A DNA stretch of 64,000 nucleotides from Nymphaea colorata (lineage: Eukaryota; Streptophyta; Magnoliopsida; Nymphaeales; Nymphaeaceae), in NCBI RefSeq assembly GCF_008831285.2, contig NC_045144.1, positions 17,065,716 to 17,129,715 on the forward strand, read 5' to 3'. Position numbers and translations under genes: made by a program. Below the pieces are notes generated by a model that made no database searches, was not told where the DNA came from, and saw nothing but the letters and a program-made list of their open reading frames with translations. Below, piece after piece: positions 51,401 through 62,696 of the stretch (its first letter is position 1; every line of letters starts with the position of its first letter).

Positions 51401-54400
51401 CACGGCTGAAGCTTCATGGTTAGGTCATCTGCTTGGGGAACTCTCCCTTCTCATTGCTCAATCATTTCTATATTGTGACAATCAAAGTGCAATCAAGATT
51501 GATCAACATTTCATTCGTCAAAAGGTTGAGGAAAACGAAATTGTTCCCATTTATATAGCCACATCTCAACAAGTAGTTGACCTTTTTACTAAAAGACTCA
51601 CACGACATCATTTCTAGAAATTGAAGAACAAGTTGTGCATGATCAAACCACACGCACAACTTGAGGGAGATGATTTGGATCGGGTCAACCAGACCCGACC
51701 CATCTTCTCCACACGCTCAATCATAATGGCCGGTGGCATACTTGTATTTTTTAACATTGTTTTGTATACTTTGTTGTATACCAAATCAATATATAATGAT
51801 ATCAAGAGGCAGACGTTAGGGTTGCTGCTCTCTTTCTCTCTCTTGTACGTGCAGCCCATTCCTCTTCTTCTCCTCTTGCATCTAACTTCATCTGGTGGTT
51901 TGGCATTAGATATCAAAATCTTACACGAACTTTTCAAGACAGTCACTGCACCCAAACCAACATGACTCATGCATGTGCTGGTGCAGCTTGTAAATGGTTG
52001 ATTTTGTTGTTTGTGGACAAGTTATACACATGCACACACACACAAAAATTTTGCTGCACCTCCACCCTGAACCTATGTGACACAGCTGACAGCTCTTACT
52101 TGACGATGGCACCACTCAGATCTTAGCTCTTAAATATCCTTTTAAACACAGAACAAGTAAAAATTGTCTGACAAAAAATAAAACGAACAAATAAAATGGC
52201 AACCATTATTCAGCAAAGGTGGTGCAGTACATTTTCCAAAGAGCAGTTGCGATTGCATGTTTTCTATGCAGAACAGTTGAAGCATCAAGTGTGGGTGCTT
52301 AAGTTGCATACCTGTTCGGATATAACATTCATGACTCTGGAATGATAAGAAGTTTGTGGACAAGCAATCTAACACTTGTGGCAAGAGAATCAGAAACTGC
52401 TGTCCTGTTTCAACAAACAATATGCAGGTGTCATGTGATAACTTTCTTGCTAATTTTGCATCAAAGATCCAAATTGGTACCTGTTTTTGCTACTGATACC
52501 TGATGATTGAATTGCTTGAGAAAGAGATCGACAAGCTGCTGTGGCTAAACTAGCATTCTCAATGTATGCAGACTTAAAAAGCCTATGTAGCAAAGGCCAA
52601 AATACACCCAGCAAAGCGAGCACAGGGTCATCCTCAACTGGATCAGGTGACTGAGGAGCTGTAAGATTACTAAAGACAGAACCCAACCTGAGAGCAACAA
52701 GAAGAAATCATAAGTTGCCAAAGGCTAATATTGTAAGATAAACTAAAGGAACATACACAACACTACCAAATTTAGCACCGGCTACAGTAAGGCTTCAGGA
52801 AACTGTTATACAAAAAAAATATTTGCTGATATATTAGTTAAAAAAGTTAGTACATAATGGCGTAAACAAATAAATCAAAAAATTGTAAGAATACTGGTTC
52901 ATTGTAGACCTTTCTTATATTTAAGGTTCTCATGCTATATTAGCAATTAGACCTCTGATTCAATCCTCCGACTGTAATCCAATAAGAGGCAAACAGTTGC
53001 ATCACTTTATTATTCACCTATTGATATCCTGTTCTTGTGAGTGTCATTCTCATGGCAGGTTCTCTAATACAAATAATCAAAATAATATCATTCTAAATAA
53101 TATGTGCATGGCAGCTATATTTTCAGATACACAACATACCTACAAGTGCCTGCACCAGTGCATCAAGAAAGTGCTTCTACCATTTTTTGGCTTTGCAGCA
53201 AGGGATGTGGATGGTCAGTTATTAAATTTTTATTTGAACTCATGTTTTAAGTTCACCAACCTAGCTAGATGCACAGTTCTTTGTGGGCCTGTGACGAAAT
53301 CAGATAGTGAAGATTTGGACGTAAATCAAAAGAGCAAAAAAGATACTAAAAGGACCCCATTTATCTGAAAGAAATTTGTGAACACTAACCAGTTTGACAG
53401 AAAACTTCCTGGCAAAGGGGCTTAGCATGAGAGGAAAAAATGAAGAGACCAAGTCTTTTGAATTCTCAACATAACAATATCAAATAATGACAATTGAATC
53501 AAGAAAAGTGCATGTATAGTGTATACCAATGTCATAGATATCGTGATATTTTTGAAAATATGGTGATATTAACGTCAAAAATAAGAAAAACGAAAAAAGG
53601 GAAAAAATCATGATATTTTGAAAAAAAACCAGAAAAATATTTATTGTGCAATTATCGCGTTATTTTTTCAATTTCTGATATTTTCATTTTTTCTATTTTT
53701 CAGCATTGATATTATCATGGATTCAAATATAAACTTAAAGTAGATTATTTTCATCATTTTTATTATCATTAAGACATTCCTTTTAACACTTTTGTATAGT
53801 TTTTATTTATGTTTTTCTATTAGTTTCTCATTTATTTCATTTATACCTAATTTTTTATTTTTTAAAATTTTCTGAGTTTTTTCCGAGATTTTTGCCAAAA
53901 AAACAACTTTGCTGTTAAAAACCTAAGAAAAATCTTGCCATTATGAACGATATTTGTGACAATTGTGTATACAAAACCAGCAAAATTGGTCAGTCCTGGG
54001 CCCCTGGCCAAGTTTTAACTGCTTGTAGTGACCATTCATTGGGTTACCTCAATAAATCTGGCCAACCTGGATACATCAATGATTTCGCCTAGCAGGCTCC
54101 TCTCAAAAAGCTTTAAAGCTGATTCATTGTCTAGATGTTAGACAAAGGTATCAGCAAAATTCCAACATCAAACTCCGTATGTTCTAAAAACCCTGTTATG
54201 GAGTAGAAAATATAGACTAATGAAGTAAATAACTTTCTGGTCTAAGAGGTCCAATCAGGCACACAGTAGTATTTCCACCCAACCTTCAGTGCATCAACTA
54301 TGCTCATTTGAGCTGGCATCAAGAGATCCACCTGTAAAAACCTCTGGCAGTAGAGTACAATGCATGGGCATATGATGCAGGATCTTGTGTCAAGGAGCTA

Positions 54401-57106
54401 CTATTTTCCCCATCAATCTAGATAAAAGAAAGGGATAAAAAAATCAGAAATGTGCCAAGGATTCATTCACAGTTTATAAATTAAAAAATATAAATTTATA
54501 ATATCCATGTCATCAGTGATTTCATGAGTGCCCACTATATTCTCTTCCAAGAATAGAGACAAGTTTGATGATTTAAATTTCTCATCTATGATGTGCTTGT
54601 ACAGATGACCTAATACATGATCATGATCCTTTTAACTCAACAACATTAAATAAGCCGAAATAACTAATGCAGGAAGGGCTTGTTATATTAGCATAAAACA
54701 TAAAATGCAATATAATATGACGTAATAAATGCACAGGAAAAGTCTCTGGCCATTCACAATTTCCCGTGAGGATCTTTAAGAAAGGCTACACAAAAAATGG
54801 TTAATAAAGGAAAATATTAACATATCTTACATGGAGAAAAATATTATAAAACAAAAGGTATTTGAGAATATAGAAAACATGAGAGTTTTTTTCATAACAA
54901 TGATAAGAATAATTTTTGCATCATAATTAAGGAAAGAGGAAAAAAAGAGAAAGACACATTAAATTGCAGATTATCCACTCCCAACTGGGTCATGAGCTTC
55001 CTGGTTTTTCAAGAGTCATGCAAAAATAAGAGCATGAGCTAATAATGTAGAAATAATTAAGAGCTGTCGACAAAAAAAGAGTTAATATCCACACATCTAA
55101 GGAAAAAAAAATCCTTGGAAATTATTAAAAATATTAATCAAAGACACAAAGTGAGTAAAAACATAGAAATTAAACAAAAACTGATGACATGGATATTTTA
55201 GTGATCATTCAGATCATTCCATGACACTGAGAAGTGATAACTTGTTTTATTTTATTTTTGAGACAAAAAACGAGGCAAATTTTCCAAAAAGATTAAAAGA
55301 GGAATAGCAACTTGATGCCTTCAGCTTATCATTGTATGCTCATGTAGGTTATAGCAAAATAAAAATAAAAATTCATTAAAAGCATCTCCATTTTTTGGTA
55401 TTCAAAGTACTGGGGTTATCTTCAGTATCAGGAGGCAGAATGTCCAGGTATAAACTACTTGTTAACCCATAGAGACTACTTATATTTTATATTAGACAGA
55501 AAAAGCAAAATTTGAAATATAAAGCTGAAAACTTACAAGCTTTTCAATAGCTCCAAAACTTGACCGAAGCAATCTGCCTAGACAGCTGTTTTTCAGGTCT
55601 TTATTTGTAACTGCATTAAGAATGACGGTTATGGCACCAACAACTTCCTCCTCCTCTTCAAGAGGTAAATACCACTTCTCCAATCCCTGAAAGAGAGGAA
55701 ATAAGTAAAATGCTTTGATCCTTTAGCCAATGCACATGCGCTCTCTCTAGACTCAAAGACGGAAAAAATTGGACAACATAGTCCTACTTTTCTAAGGCAT
55801 GACAAGTTAACATCATGAACAAACCACCGGCATTTCTTAGCATATCACGTCTGTGGAAAGCCTGCAGCTATAGAGGACTAAAGATGTATTATGGTAATAT
55901 ACGTGATAATTGAAAATTTAATCAGAAGAGAAGTTTGATGTTCAAGCCTTCAAGGGGATCAGTGAGGAAAGAGGAAACAGTCCATGTCAGGAGATAATAT
56001 ATTTTTTTTGCCAAAAATGCCACCCATCCATCCACACAGCCTCCCTCCCCCCCCCCCCCCCCCCCCAAAATCACATACAGATACACAAATGCACATACAT
56101 GTAAAATTGTAAAAATTATCACATATTTTAAAAAATATATATTAATATTAATCAAATAGAGAAGAACAAAAAACAGCCAACATATTGACATACTTTGAAA
56201 ATGTCACCAAGAAAATACAGTAATAGTATCTTGATATTTTCTCCATTAGAGGAAACATTTTTATGTACTTTAAACCTTTACTTTGTTTCTTATAATGTTT
56301 TAAAACTATTTTGATGTTTTATCAATGTTGTTGAAAAATTAGAAGAAATATATATTAAAAAAATAAATGCTAGAAATATCCGATTAGAAACTCAAGAACA
56401 GTGTTTGTGATAATGATGCACACACAAGCATACATGTCAGTGTGGTTGTGTGTGTATTATGTACTAACTTTCAACATATCATGCAGAAAAAAATTTACCT
56501 CTCCTATCCAAATCAATATTTCCAGATTGGAGGGTTCACAGACCACAGTGGAAGCATCTTCACAAATTTTGCGCAACGCTGTACAACAAGAATTTGCACA
56601 TGTGGGCTCTGTTATTCCTGATGCTACAAACAAGCTGAAAATAGCAGATCAGTACAAAAGGGAGTCAAGACCATCTAGGAGGAAGCAGAAAATTTTCTGG
56701 TGAAAGAAGCAGTAAAGATAAGATAATGAAATAAAAGGTCTCTAAGAAGGATTATTACAGCAAACGCCCAGTCGCATTATGGAAAGAGGATATCCATTTG
56801 GAATATGAACCAACAACATCAGCAACTGATCGATATACCTGTCAATAGCAGATCATCTTTGGTAAAATCCTTAAAAGCATACAATCATCAAAGATTCACA
56901 TAGAGAATCAGCACAACCTGACATTAAACAACAGCCACTGCAAACAGCTTAAGATGGAAGATGAAAGAGTTCATTAGAAAGACACAACTTACAAATCCCA
57001 TAAATCCTTTAAGATTATCTGGAGGTATATCAGATAGGACAGTCACCAACTGCATAACAATAGAAAAATCAAATGGATGTCCTTCTTGTAGGATTATCTC
57101 TGCTAC
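38505..57106 (-). CDS. Importin-13/transportin-3-like karyopherin, C-terminal 12 exons
   Basis: Twelve minus-strand exons: 56993-57106, 56759-56838, 56499-56634, 55537-55686, 54332-54417, 52500-52687, 52312-52404, 40429-40616, 40210-40321, 39792-39949, 38822-38938, 38505-38729. All boundaries are GT-AG and every phase closes, giving 548 residues to the stop. HEAT-repeat segments include [78 protein letters not shown] and [20 protein letters not shown]. The end is [20 protein letters not shown] then HRNVPTLT. This matches, from memory, the plant importin-beta-family protein of the At1g12930 type, related to importin-13/transportin-3, a Ran-dependent nuclear transport receptor. The N-terminal, Ran-binding half is not in the window. 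Intron seven (40617-52311, 11.7 kb) contains nested Copia elements. Confidence 0.88.
40617..41658. other. Importin-13-like intron, part left of element D
   Basis: AT-rich intronic DNA. I find no further exon, and the phases of the flanking exons join directly. Confidence 0.6.
42150..46286 (-). pseudogene. gag-pol of Copia element C, broken
   Basis: Order gag, protease, integrase, reverse transcriptase, RNase H. Gag starts at 46286 and has zinc knuckle [14 protein letters not shown]. Protease has [10 protein letters not shown], so the active-site Asp is intact. Integrase has the HLRLGHPSV region and [12 protein letters not shown]. Reverse transcriptase has [11 protein letters not shown] and [10 protein letters not shown]. 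RNase H has [13 protein letters not shown]. Lesions by comparison with element B and typical family order: an in-frame loss of about 14 gag codons near 46196, an 11-bp deletion with frameshift near 45876, in-frame stops near 45342 and 44610, and a frameshift near 44240. Confidence 0.9.
46768..46807 (-). other. Conserved leader hairpin of Copia element C
   Basis: In the untranslated leader between primer-binding site and gag, GGAGTCTATTCACGC and GCGTGAATAGACTCC form a perfect 15-bp stem with a 10-nt loop (sense TAGGAGAGAT). Element B has the equivalent at 62657-62696. Confidence 0.8.
47274..47285 (+). other. Primer-binding site of element D
   Basis: TGGTATCAGAGC immediately follows the LTR end CTTACA and is the usual Copia sequence complementary to the 3' end of initiator Met-tRNA. 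Confidence 0.85.
47518..51617 (+). pseudogene. gag-pol of Copia element D, heavily broken
   Basis: Gag begins [20 protein letters not shown] at 47518 and changes frame near 47870. The zinc knuckle [14 protein letters not shown] is at 48312-48353. The protease active site reads VDFCAADH where DSGA/DTGA is expected, so catalysis should be lost. Integrase (49019-49760) has several stops. Reverse transcriptase (50161-50890) keeps YVDD (50767-50778) but has two frame changes. RNase H follows (50922-51617; [17 protein letters not shown]). The element could not encode working proteins. Confidence 0.88.
51926..52311. other. Importin-13-like intron, right of element D
   Basis: Intronic DNA. CCTATGTGACACAG at 52071-52084 resembles the outer end of the CTATGTCAC-type hAT elements but has no clear partner. 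Confidence 0.45.
52688..53526. other. Importin-13-like intron between exons 54332-54417 and 52500-52687
   Basis: No further exon is required by phase. A few exon-like translations here and at 54020-54120 do not fit the reading frame of their neighbours. Confidence 0.5.
53527..53964. mobile_element. Non-autonomous hAT-type element with GATATC/GATATT motifs
   Basis: The left end CAATGTCATAGATATCG and the reverse-complemented right end AATTGTCACAAATATCG are similar. The element is flanked by a perfect 8-bp duplication, gtgtatac at 53519-53526 and 53965-53972. The first 130 bp carry repeated GATATT, GATATC and TGATAT words. The 438-bp interior is AT-rich and non-coding. It lies in an intron of the importin-13-like gene. 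Confidence 0.78.
54418..55536. other. Importin-13-like intron
   Basis: AT-rich intronic DNA of 1.1 kb, nothing recognised. The flanking exons join in phase zero (EKL then IDGEN). Confidence 0.65.
55687..56498. other. Importin-13-like intron
   Basis: Contains a C-homopolymer of about 19 bases near 56048-56067 and AT-rich sequence. No other feature. Confidence 0.65.
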
Positions 57107-57517
57107 CTGTAGAACAAAACGTATCAGATTAGTTTGCATCAAACAGTAACCTAGAAAAATATAACCGACTCAGAGCAATCAAAAGTTTTTTTGTTGGACA
57201 GTATTAGCAAAACCTCCTTATCACCTAGTCTTATAAGGAGGATACTTGTGAATAAGCACTTGCAGAGCAATGTATCAGTTTGACAAATGATTATCAAGAC
57301 TTTAAATAAGAACCTATGTCACATAGGTGAGGATACAAGTGCAGAGATGAGCACACATATAGACACTTTTGCCTTTATAGTTTGACTGCAAATTTTCATT
57401 TTCTTTAGTTTTATGGTTATTTATTGCAGTTTTTTATCAAGAAAAAATCAAGTTCAAAGGACAAAAAAAATGAAAAACTACAGTCCTCCAAGGGACAACT
57501 TGATTTCATTTACTCTT
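57107..57517. other. Upstream flank or intron of the importin-13-like gene
   Basis: CTATGTCACATAGGTGAGG at 57314-57332 closely matches the end of the 23983-24298 element (CTATGTCACATAGGTACGG) and may be a terminal fragment of that family. No exon is seen. Confidence 0.4.
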
Positions 57518-60500
57518 TGTAAAAATAATAGACGCACAAGAAACGAAGATCGAACACAGATGTAACGTGGAAAACCCTCAACTAGAGGGAAAAAACCACG
57601 GGTGAGGAGATCTAGTGCCCACTAGCCGCCAGACTCTCTCTCTCTTAGAAAACTTCATTAACATGCAAGATTAGGGTTTACAATGGCATAAGTATGCCCA
57701 AACCAGGACTCACTGGATCGAGTCCAGACCTGGACCCATACATCAAGATCCGTCAACACTCCATCTCAAGTTGGGCATACATATCAAACATGTCCAACTT
57801 GGATACATTTCTCTCAAATGGAGTTACATGTAAAGCTTTAGTCAGAATATCAGCAGTTTGATCTTCAGACTTCATGTATGGTAATGTTAACTCTCTGACA
57901 TCAATTCTTTCTCTAATGAAGTGATAGTCAATCTCAACATGCTTTGTTCGATCATGAAGTACTGGATTGTTAGCCAAGTTAATCGCAAACTTGTTATCAC
58001 AATACATCTTCATAGGCCCTTCAGTCTCTATCTCAATATCAGTCAGCAAGATCTTCCGCCATAACAACTCTGATACTCCAGTAGCAACAGCCCTATATTC
58101 AACCTCTGCACTTGAGCGGGAACAAACATCTTGTCTCTTGCTTCTCCAAACAACTAGATTTCCCCCCAAGTAGACGCAGTACCCTGAAGTAGATCTTCTG
58201 GTGTCAACACAACCTGCCCAGCCTGCATCAGAATACCCTTCAATTTCAATAGACCTTTGTTTCACATATAGAAGTCCTTTGTCGGGATTCTTCTTCAAGT
58301 AACACAAGATTCTATCTACAGCCTTCAAGTGCGCATCCGTAGGTGCATGCATAAATTGGCTCATCACATTTACAACAAAGGTGATATCCGGTCTAGTCAG
58401 AGTGAGGTATATCAATCTACCAACTAGACGTTGATATCTCCTTTTAACTTCTTTACACAAAGGTTCTCCATCCTTGCTACCGAGTTTGTGCCCAGCATCC
58501 AGAGGAGTAGAAGCTGGTCTGCATCCCAGTTTTCCTGTCTCCTTCAGTAGATCCAAGGTATACTTCCTTTAATTAAGCACAAGAGTCGTACCTGATCTGG
58601 CAATTTCAATACCAAGGAAATACTTTAGCTTGCCAAGGTCCTTGAGATCAAATTCAGCAGATAGTAAACTTTTTAATCTTGCTATCTCTTTTTCATCATC
58701 ACCTGTAACAATCATATCATCAACATAGACCAACAGTAGAGTAACTTTGTCTTCCATCCTCTTTATAAACAGGGTATGATCTCCATTTCCTTGTTTATAG
58801 TCATGCTTTTTCATAACAAGTCTGAGACGTTCAAACCATGCTCGGGGAGACAGATTGAACCCATACAAGGCCTTCTTCAGTTTACAACATTTTTCAGGTC
58901 TCTTAAAACCTGGGGGCATACACATATACACTTCCTTTTCGAGATCTCCGTTGAGAAAGACATTTTTAACATCGAGTTGGCACATCTCCCAACCCTTCAG
59001 CACCGCTAAAGAAATAATAACTCTAACGGTCTTCATCTTTGCAACAGGAGCAAACGTCTCTAAGTAGTCGATCTCATATTTCTGACTGAACCCCTTGGCC
59101 ACCAGACGTGCTTTGTACCTCTCAACATTCCTATCTGGTTTGTACTTAATGGTGTAGACTCACTTTGACCCAACCAAATGAGTTGCTTCAGGAATCTCTA
59201 CCACTTCCCATGTCTGATTTTTGTCTAAGGCTTCCATCTCTTCTTGCATAGCATGAGTCCACTTGGGGTCACTCTGAGCCTCTGTAACATTCCTGGGAAT
59301 CACAGCCACAGACAAGGAGGATACAAAACATTTGTAGTCAGTGCTCAATCTAGAGTAAGACACAAAGTTACCAATAGGGTGTTGAGTACATGACCTGACA
59401 CCCTTTCTCAGGGCAAAGGGAAGATCCTCCTTTTCATTTTCTGTCTGACTTTTTCTCTCAACAGGTTGCTTCTGAGCATGACTTGGGTCATCCAAGGAAG
59501 AAGTATGATTGAGATTCGGAGTGGACTTCTCCCCATCAATCACCTTGTCAATACAAAATCTTCTAGAATACACCTGCCCAAACAGACGATTGCATTCTCT
59601 TTTTGTCTCCATAGAACACTCTCCCTCCTTTTCCTATTCATGTACCTCAATAGACGTCTCATCTTCTTCTTTTCCAAGCACCTCAACAGATGGATTTTCT
59701 TCGCGCCTATAATCCAAAAAATCTATAAACTGAATTTCCTGACTTGGAGAAGAATAATCTTCCTTAGACATTGACTTCTCCCCCTGAAGAAAATTCTCAC
59801 CAAAATAAGATACATGTTCCAAGAATGTGACATCCTTGGTAATGTGAACTTGACCAGTGGTGGGATCTAGACATTTATACCCCTTTTGAGTAGGAGAATA
59901 CCCAATAAATATTCCCTTAATTGATTTGGGGTCAAGTTTTTTCACATTCGGGCTGTGGTCATGAATGAAACACACACATCCAAAGACACGAGGAGGAAGG
60001 TGAAAAGGTTGGCTACTCCCTGGAAGCATGGAGTAGGGTGTACGACCATTTAGATCTCGACTAGGCATGCGATTAATCAAATAGACACTAGTAATAACCG
60101 CATCTCCCCAATAATATTTTGGAAGATTCCTTTGGAACAATAAAACTCTGGTGACATTAAGTAACTGACAGTTTTTCCTTTCAGCAACTCCATTTTGAGG
60201 GGGTGTATAACTACATGATGTCTCATGAACAATCCCCCTCTTTTGAAAGAATTCCTCAACAGTGAGACACATATACTCACGAGCATTATCGAATGGGAAT
60301 GTCTTGACAGACCCACCATACTGGTTTTCCACTAGGAGGATGAAGGTTTCTATAATATGAGGCACTTCGCTACGGTCTTTCAACAAATAAACAAAAGTAC
60401 ACCTTGAATAGTCATCTATGAAAGTCATAAAATACTGAAAACCACCATGAGAATGAATGCCTGAGGGCCCCCACACATCAGAATGAATCAAGGAAAAAAC

Positions 60501-61800
60501 TTTATTAGCACAACTATTTGAAATTGGATATGAAGCTCTAACATGCTTCGCAAACTGACACACATCACAAGATAACATGGAAATGTTCAAACTTGAACAT
60601 AATTCAAGGAACAATTGTTTCAAAATCCCAAAAGGGAGATGACCAAGGCGTTCATGCCAATACAAAAATAACTGACAACATTCTTCCTTCTTCTTCTCTG
60701 TCCTGCTAACTGCTGACATAAGAGCTGTGGCAACGCGTATAGGAAGCCGATACAAACCATCAGACACCAAACCAATCTCAATCTTCTTCTTTGTCACCAA
60801 GTCCTGCAAAACACAACGTTTTTCAGAAAATATAAGTTCACAGTTCAGTTCCTTGGTAATCTTGCTAACAGATAAAAGATTTAAGGGAAGATGGGGAACA
60901 TGGAAGGCTCCATGCACTAAAAAATTGTTCAACAAAAAAAGACTCCCTTTTCCTGCCATAGAGGTAAAGGAATCATTGGCAAGGGATACACGTTCCTTTC
61001 CCGAGGATAGCTTGTAGTCATGAAAGAGTTTGGGGTTGCGATGAGTGGCACCACTATTAACAATCCACTCCCCCATGCAAGAAGTACCTTTTTCACCCGA
61101 AACGGCCAGTGCCTGATTGACCTTCACCTCATCTGACGTGTCTGCCTGACCAACATCAATCTGGCTCAAATATGCTCGGAGCTCACGAATTTGTTCTGCA
61201 GAAATAGAAACTTTACCGTCACTAGGGTTCATTGCATTCGAAACAGGCTTCTTTCTACCAGAAGACCTCCCCCTACTATTCTTCTTCTCTGGATGCAGGT
61301 CCCAACAAAACTCCATAGTGTGACCTAGTTTTTTGCAGTGAGTACATTTACGGGAGGAACAGGCAGTTCCCATAGAGGCACGGCTAACGAAGGCTGACCG
61401 TTCATTGTGAGACATGTGATCCCCCTTTCTCCCATTTATGATCAGCCGCCTTTGCTCTTCAGCTTCAACACGGGAATAAACATCTTCAATACTGAATGAT
61501 TCTTCAGAGTTGAGAATTTGACTCCTTATATTTTCGAATTCATCGTTCAGTCCGGCTAAGAAAAGGAATATCCTATTCTCCCACTCCTTGGTCATATAAT
61601 GCATCTGGTCTTGAGGACAACTCCAGATATCATCAGAATGGTAGTCAAGATCCTCCCACTTAGATTTTAATGCAGCGTAGAAATCAACGACCGAGAGATC
61701 CCCTTGTCGAAGAGCATACAAGTCCTTCATTAGTTGATACACACGAACTTTTCTCTTCTTACGTGAGGAAGTGAGAGACAAACCAGAGGGGCTGGACCAT
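57518..61800 (-). mobile_element. Copia LTR retrotransposon A, 5'-truncated
   Basis: Only the 3' LTR is present, 57518-57758 on the plus strand. In sense it begins TGTTGACGGATCTTG and ends TTTTTACA, and it is preceded by the purine tract CTTGAGATGGAG. The coding region reaches back to 61781, where gag begins already inside the conserved domain. No primer-binding site or 5' LTR follows at 61800-62100, so the 5' end is lost. It is on the same strand as the importin-13-like gene and would lie in that gene's intron if the missing 5' exons are further right. Confidence 0.88.
57753..61781 (-). pseudogene. gag-pol of Copia element A, interrupted by three stops
   Basis: One continuous frame, without frameshifts, from gag to RNase H. 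It has zinc knuckle CTHCKKLGHTMEFC, protease, integrase (HERLGHLPFG, CDVCQFAKH, YTPPQNGVAERK), reverse transcriptase (KNVFLNGDLEK, LLVYVDDMIV) and RNase H (DAGWAGC, YCDNKFAINLANN). Three nonsense codons interrupt it, at about 59631-59633, 59157-59159 and 58566-58568. The protease active site reads VNSGATH; the catalytic Asp of DSGA is Asn. The stop codon falls within the first bases of the LTR (TGTTGA). Confidence 0.92.
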
Positions 61801-62107
61801 TCTCATGTGTGTATGTAAATATATATAAAATAAATGAGTAAAACCAGTCTCAAAATGCACTTGACTTTAAGTCCTTCACCATCTCAAAGATCTACCAACT
61901 AAGGTGGAGAGGATGGTTAGGGGAAAAAACAGGAAGAGAGAAAAAGCAGGTGTACACACACACACATATACAGTAGGAATGTGTATATGTATGTACATGG
62001 AAAGGGAAATGGCGGTTCCTCCTAGTCAGAGGAGGTTTAGATTAGTTTTATAATTTTCTTATTTTGCGAAAAACTCTTTCTGGATTTGAACATAGATGTG
62101 ATTTACA
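61801..62107. other. Flank between element A and the hAT fragment
   Basis: AT-rich with AC and AT microsatellite patches (61950-62000). No exon or LTR is recognised. Confidence 0.5.
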
Positions 62108-62227
62108 CTATGTCACAGCGGTATGCCAAAAGGAGTCACGTACCCGTACCGGTACGGCAAAACGGATACGATAGTACGGGGCGGTACGCTGGATCCGGAT
62201 TTGGGTTAGAACCAGATCCAAACAACT
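62108..62227. mobile_element. Fragment of a GGTACG-type hAT element interrupted by element B
   Basis: The left end CTATGTCACAGCGGTATGCC is followed by repeated GTACGG/CCGTACC words and a GGATCC...AGATCCAAAC inverted repeat, as in the 23983-24298 element. It stops exactly where the LTR of element B begins, so B inserted into it. The rest would be right of the window. Confidence 0.65.
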
Positions 62228-62656
62228 TGTTGAAATAAGAATGTTTATGTTTCTAGGTGGTTCTTTGTAATATTAAAGAGGTATAAGATCTCTTTAATAT
62301 TTTCTTTATTTTAGATTGATGTAATCTGTAAATCTTCTTTCTACCCTAATCTCTTTATAATAGAGATTAGGGTTAGTGAATTGAACAAGTTCTTTTCTTC
62401 TCAACTCTCACGTCTTCAGCCCTCTCTCTCTCTCTCTCCACGTTTCAAGACTGCAACATGGTATCATAGCGGGACGTGACTGGCGATGCAACTTGAACAA
62501 CCGGCGATAGGCTGCAGACGTCCGTGAATCTGGCGATGTGACGTGAACAGCCGGCGACCCTCCTTCTCCTTCTCAGGCTATCTCTTCTTCCGTCTCTTCC
62601 TTCTTCTCTTCTCATCTGTTCTTGTTGACTAATTTCCAGCAACGAAACTAGGTGGA

Positions 62657-62696
62657 GGAGTCTATTCGCGCTAGGAAGTATGCGTGAATAGACTCC
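62657..62696 (+). other. Conserved leader hairpin of Copia element B
   Basis: GGAGTCTATTCGCGC and GCGTGAATAGACTCC form a 15-bp stem containing one G-U wobble, with a 10-nt loop TAGGAAGTAT. Position, stem and the TAGGA start of the loop match the hairpin of element C. Confidence 0.8.

Larger units (their letters stand above)
41659..51925 (+). mobile_element. Copia LTR retrotransposon D (host of nested element C)
   Basis: LTRs begin TGATTTGGATCGGGTC and end CAAAATCTTACA. The 5' LTR is 41659-41920 plus 47268-47273, split by element C. The 3' LTR is 51671-51925. A primer-binding site TGGTATCAGAGC (47274-47285, complementary to initiator Met-tRNA) follows the 5' LTR, and a polypurine tract TTGAGGGAGA (51661-51670) precedes the 3' LTR. 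The LTRs differ at roughly 13 positions plus microsatellite indels (about 5%). Flanks ttgta and cgaac do not match, so no target duplication is visible. It lies in the importin-13-like intron on the opposite strand. The gag type suggests an Ale-like lineage (inference). Confidence 0.93.

Noticed and set aside
52071-52084. CCTATGTGACACAG as the end of another hAT-type element
   Set aside because: No matching opposite end or 8-bp duplication nearby; kept only as a possible remnant.
53380-53465. Exon-like minus translation ([17 protein letters not shown])
   Set aside because: Phase does not match the next exon, and conserved order of the importin-13-like protein leaves no room for it.
54020-54125. 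Exon-like minus translation ([19 protein letters not shown])
   Set aside because: It cannot be joined: exon 54332-54417 ends with two bases of an Arg codon and fits directly to 52500-52687.
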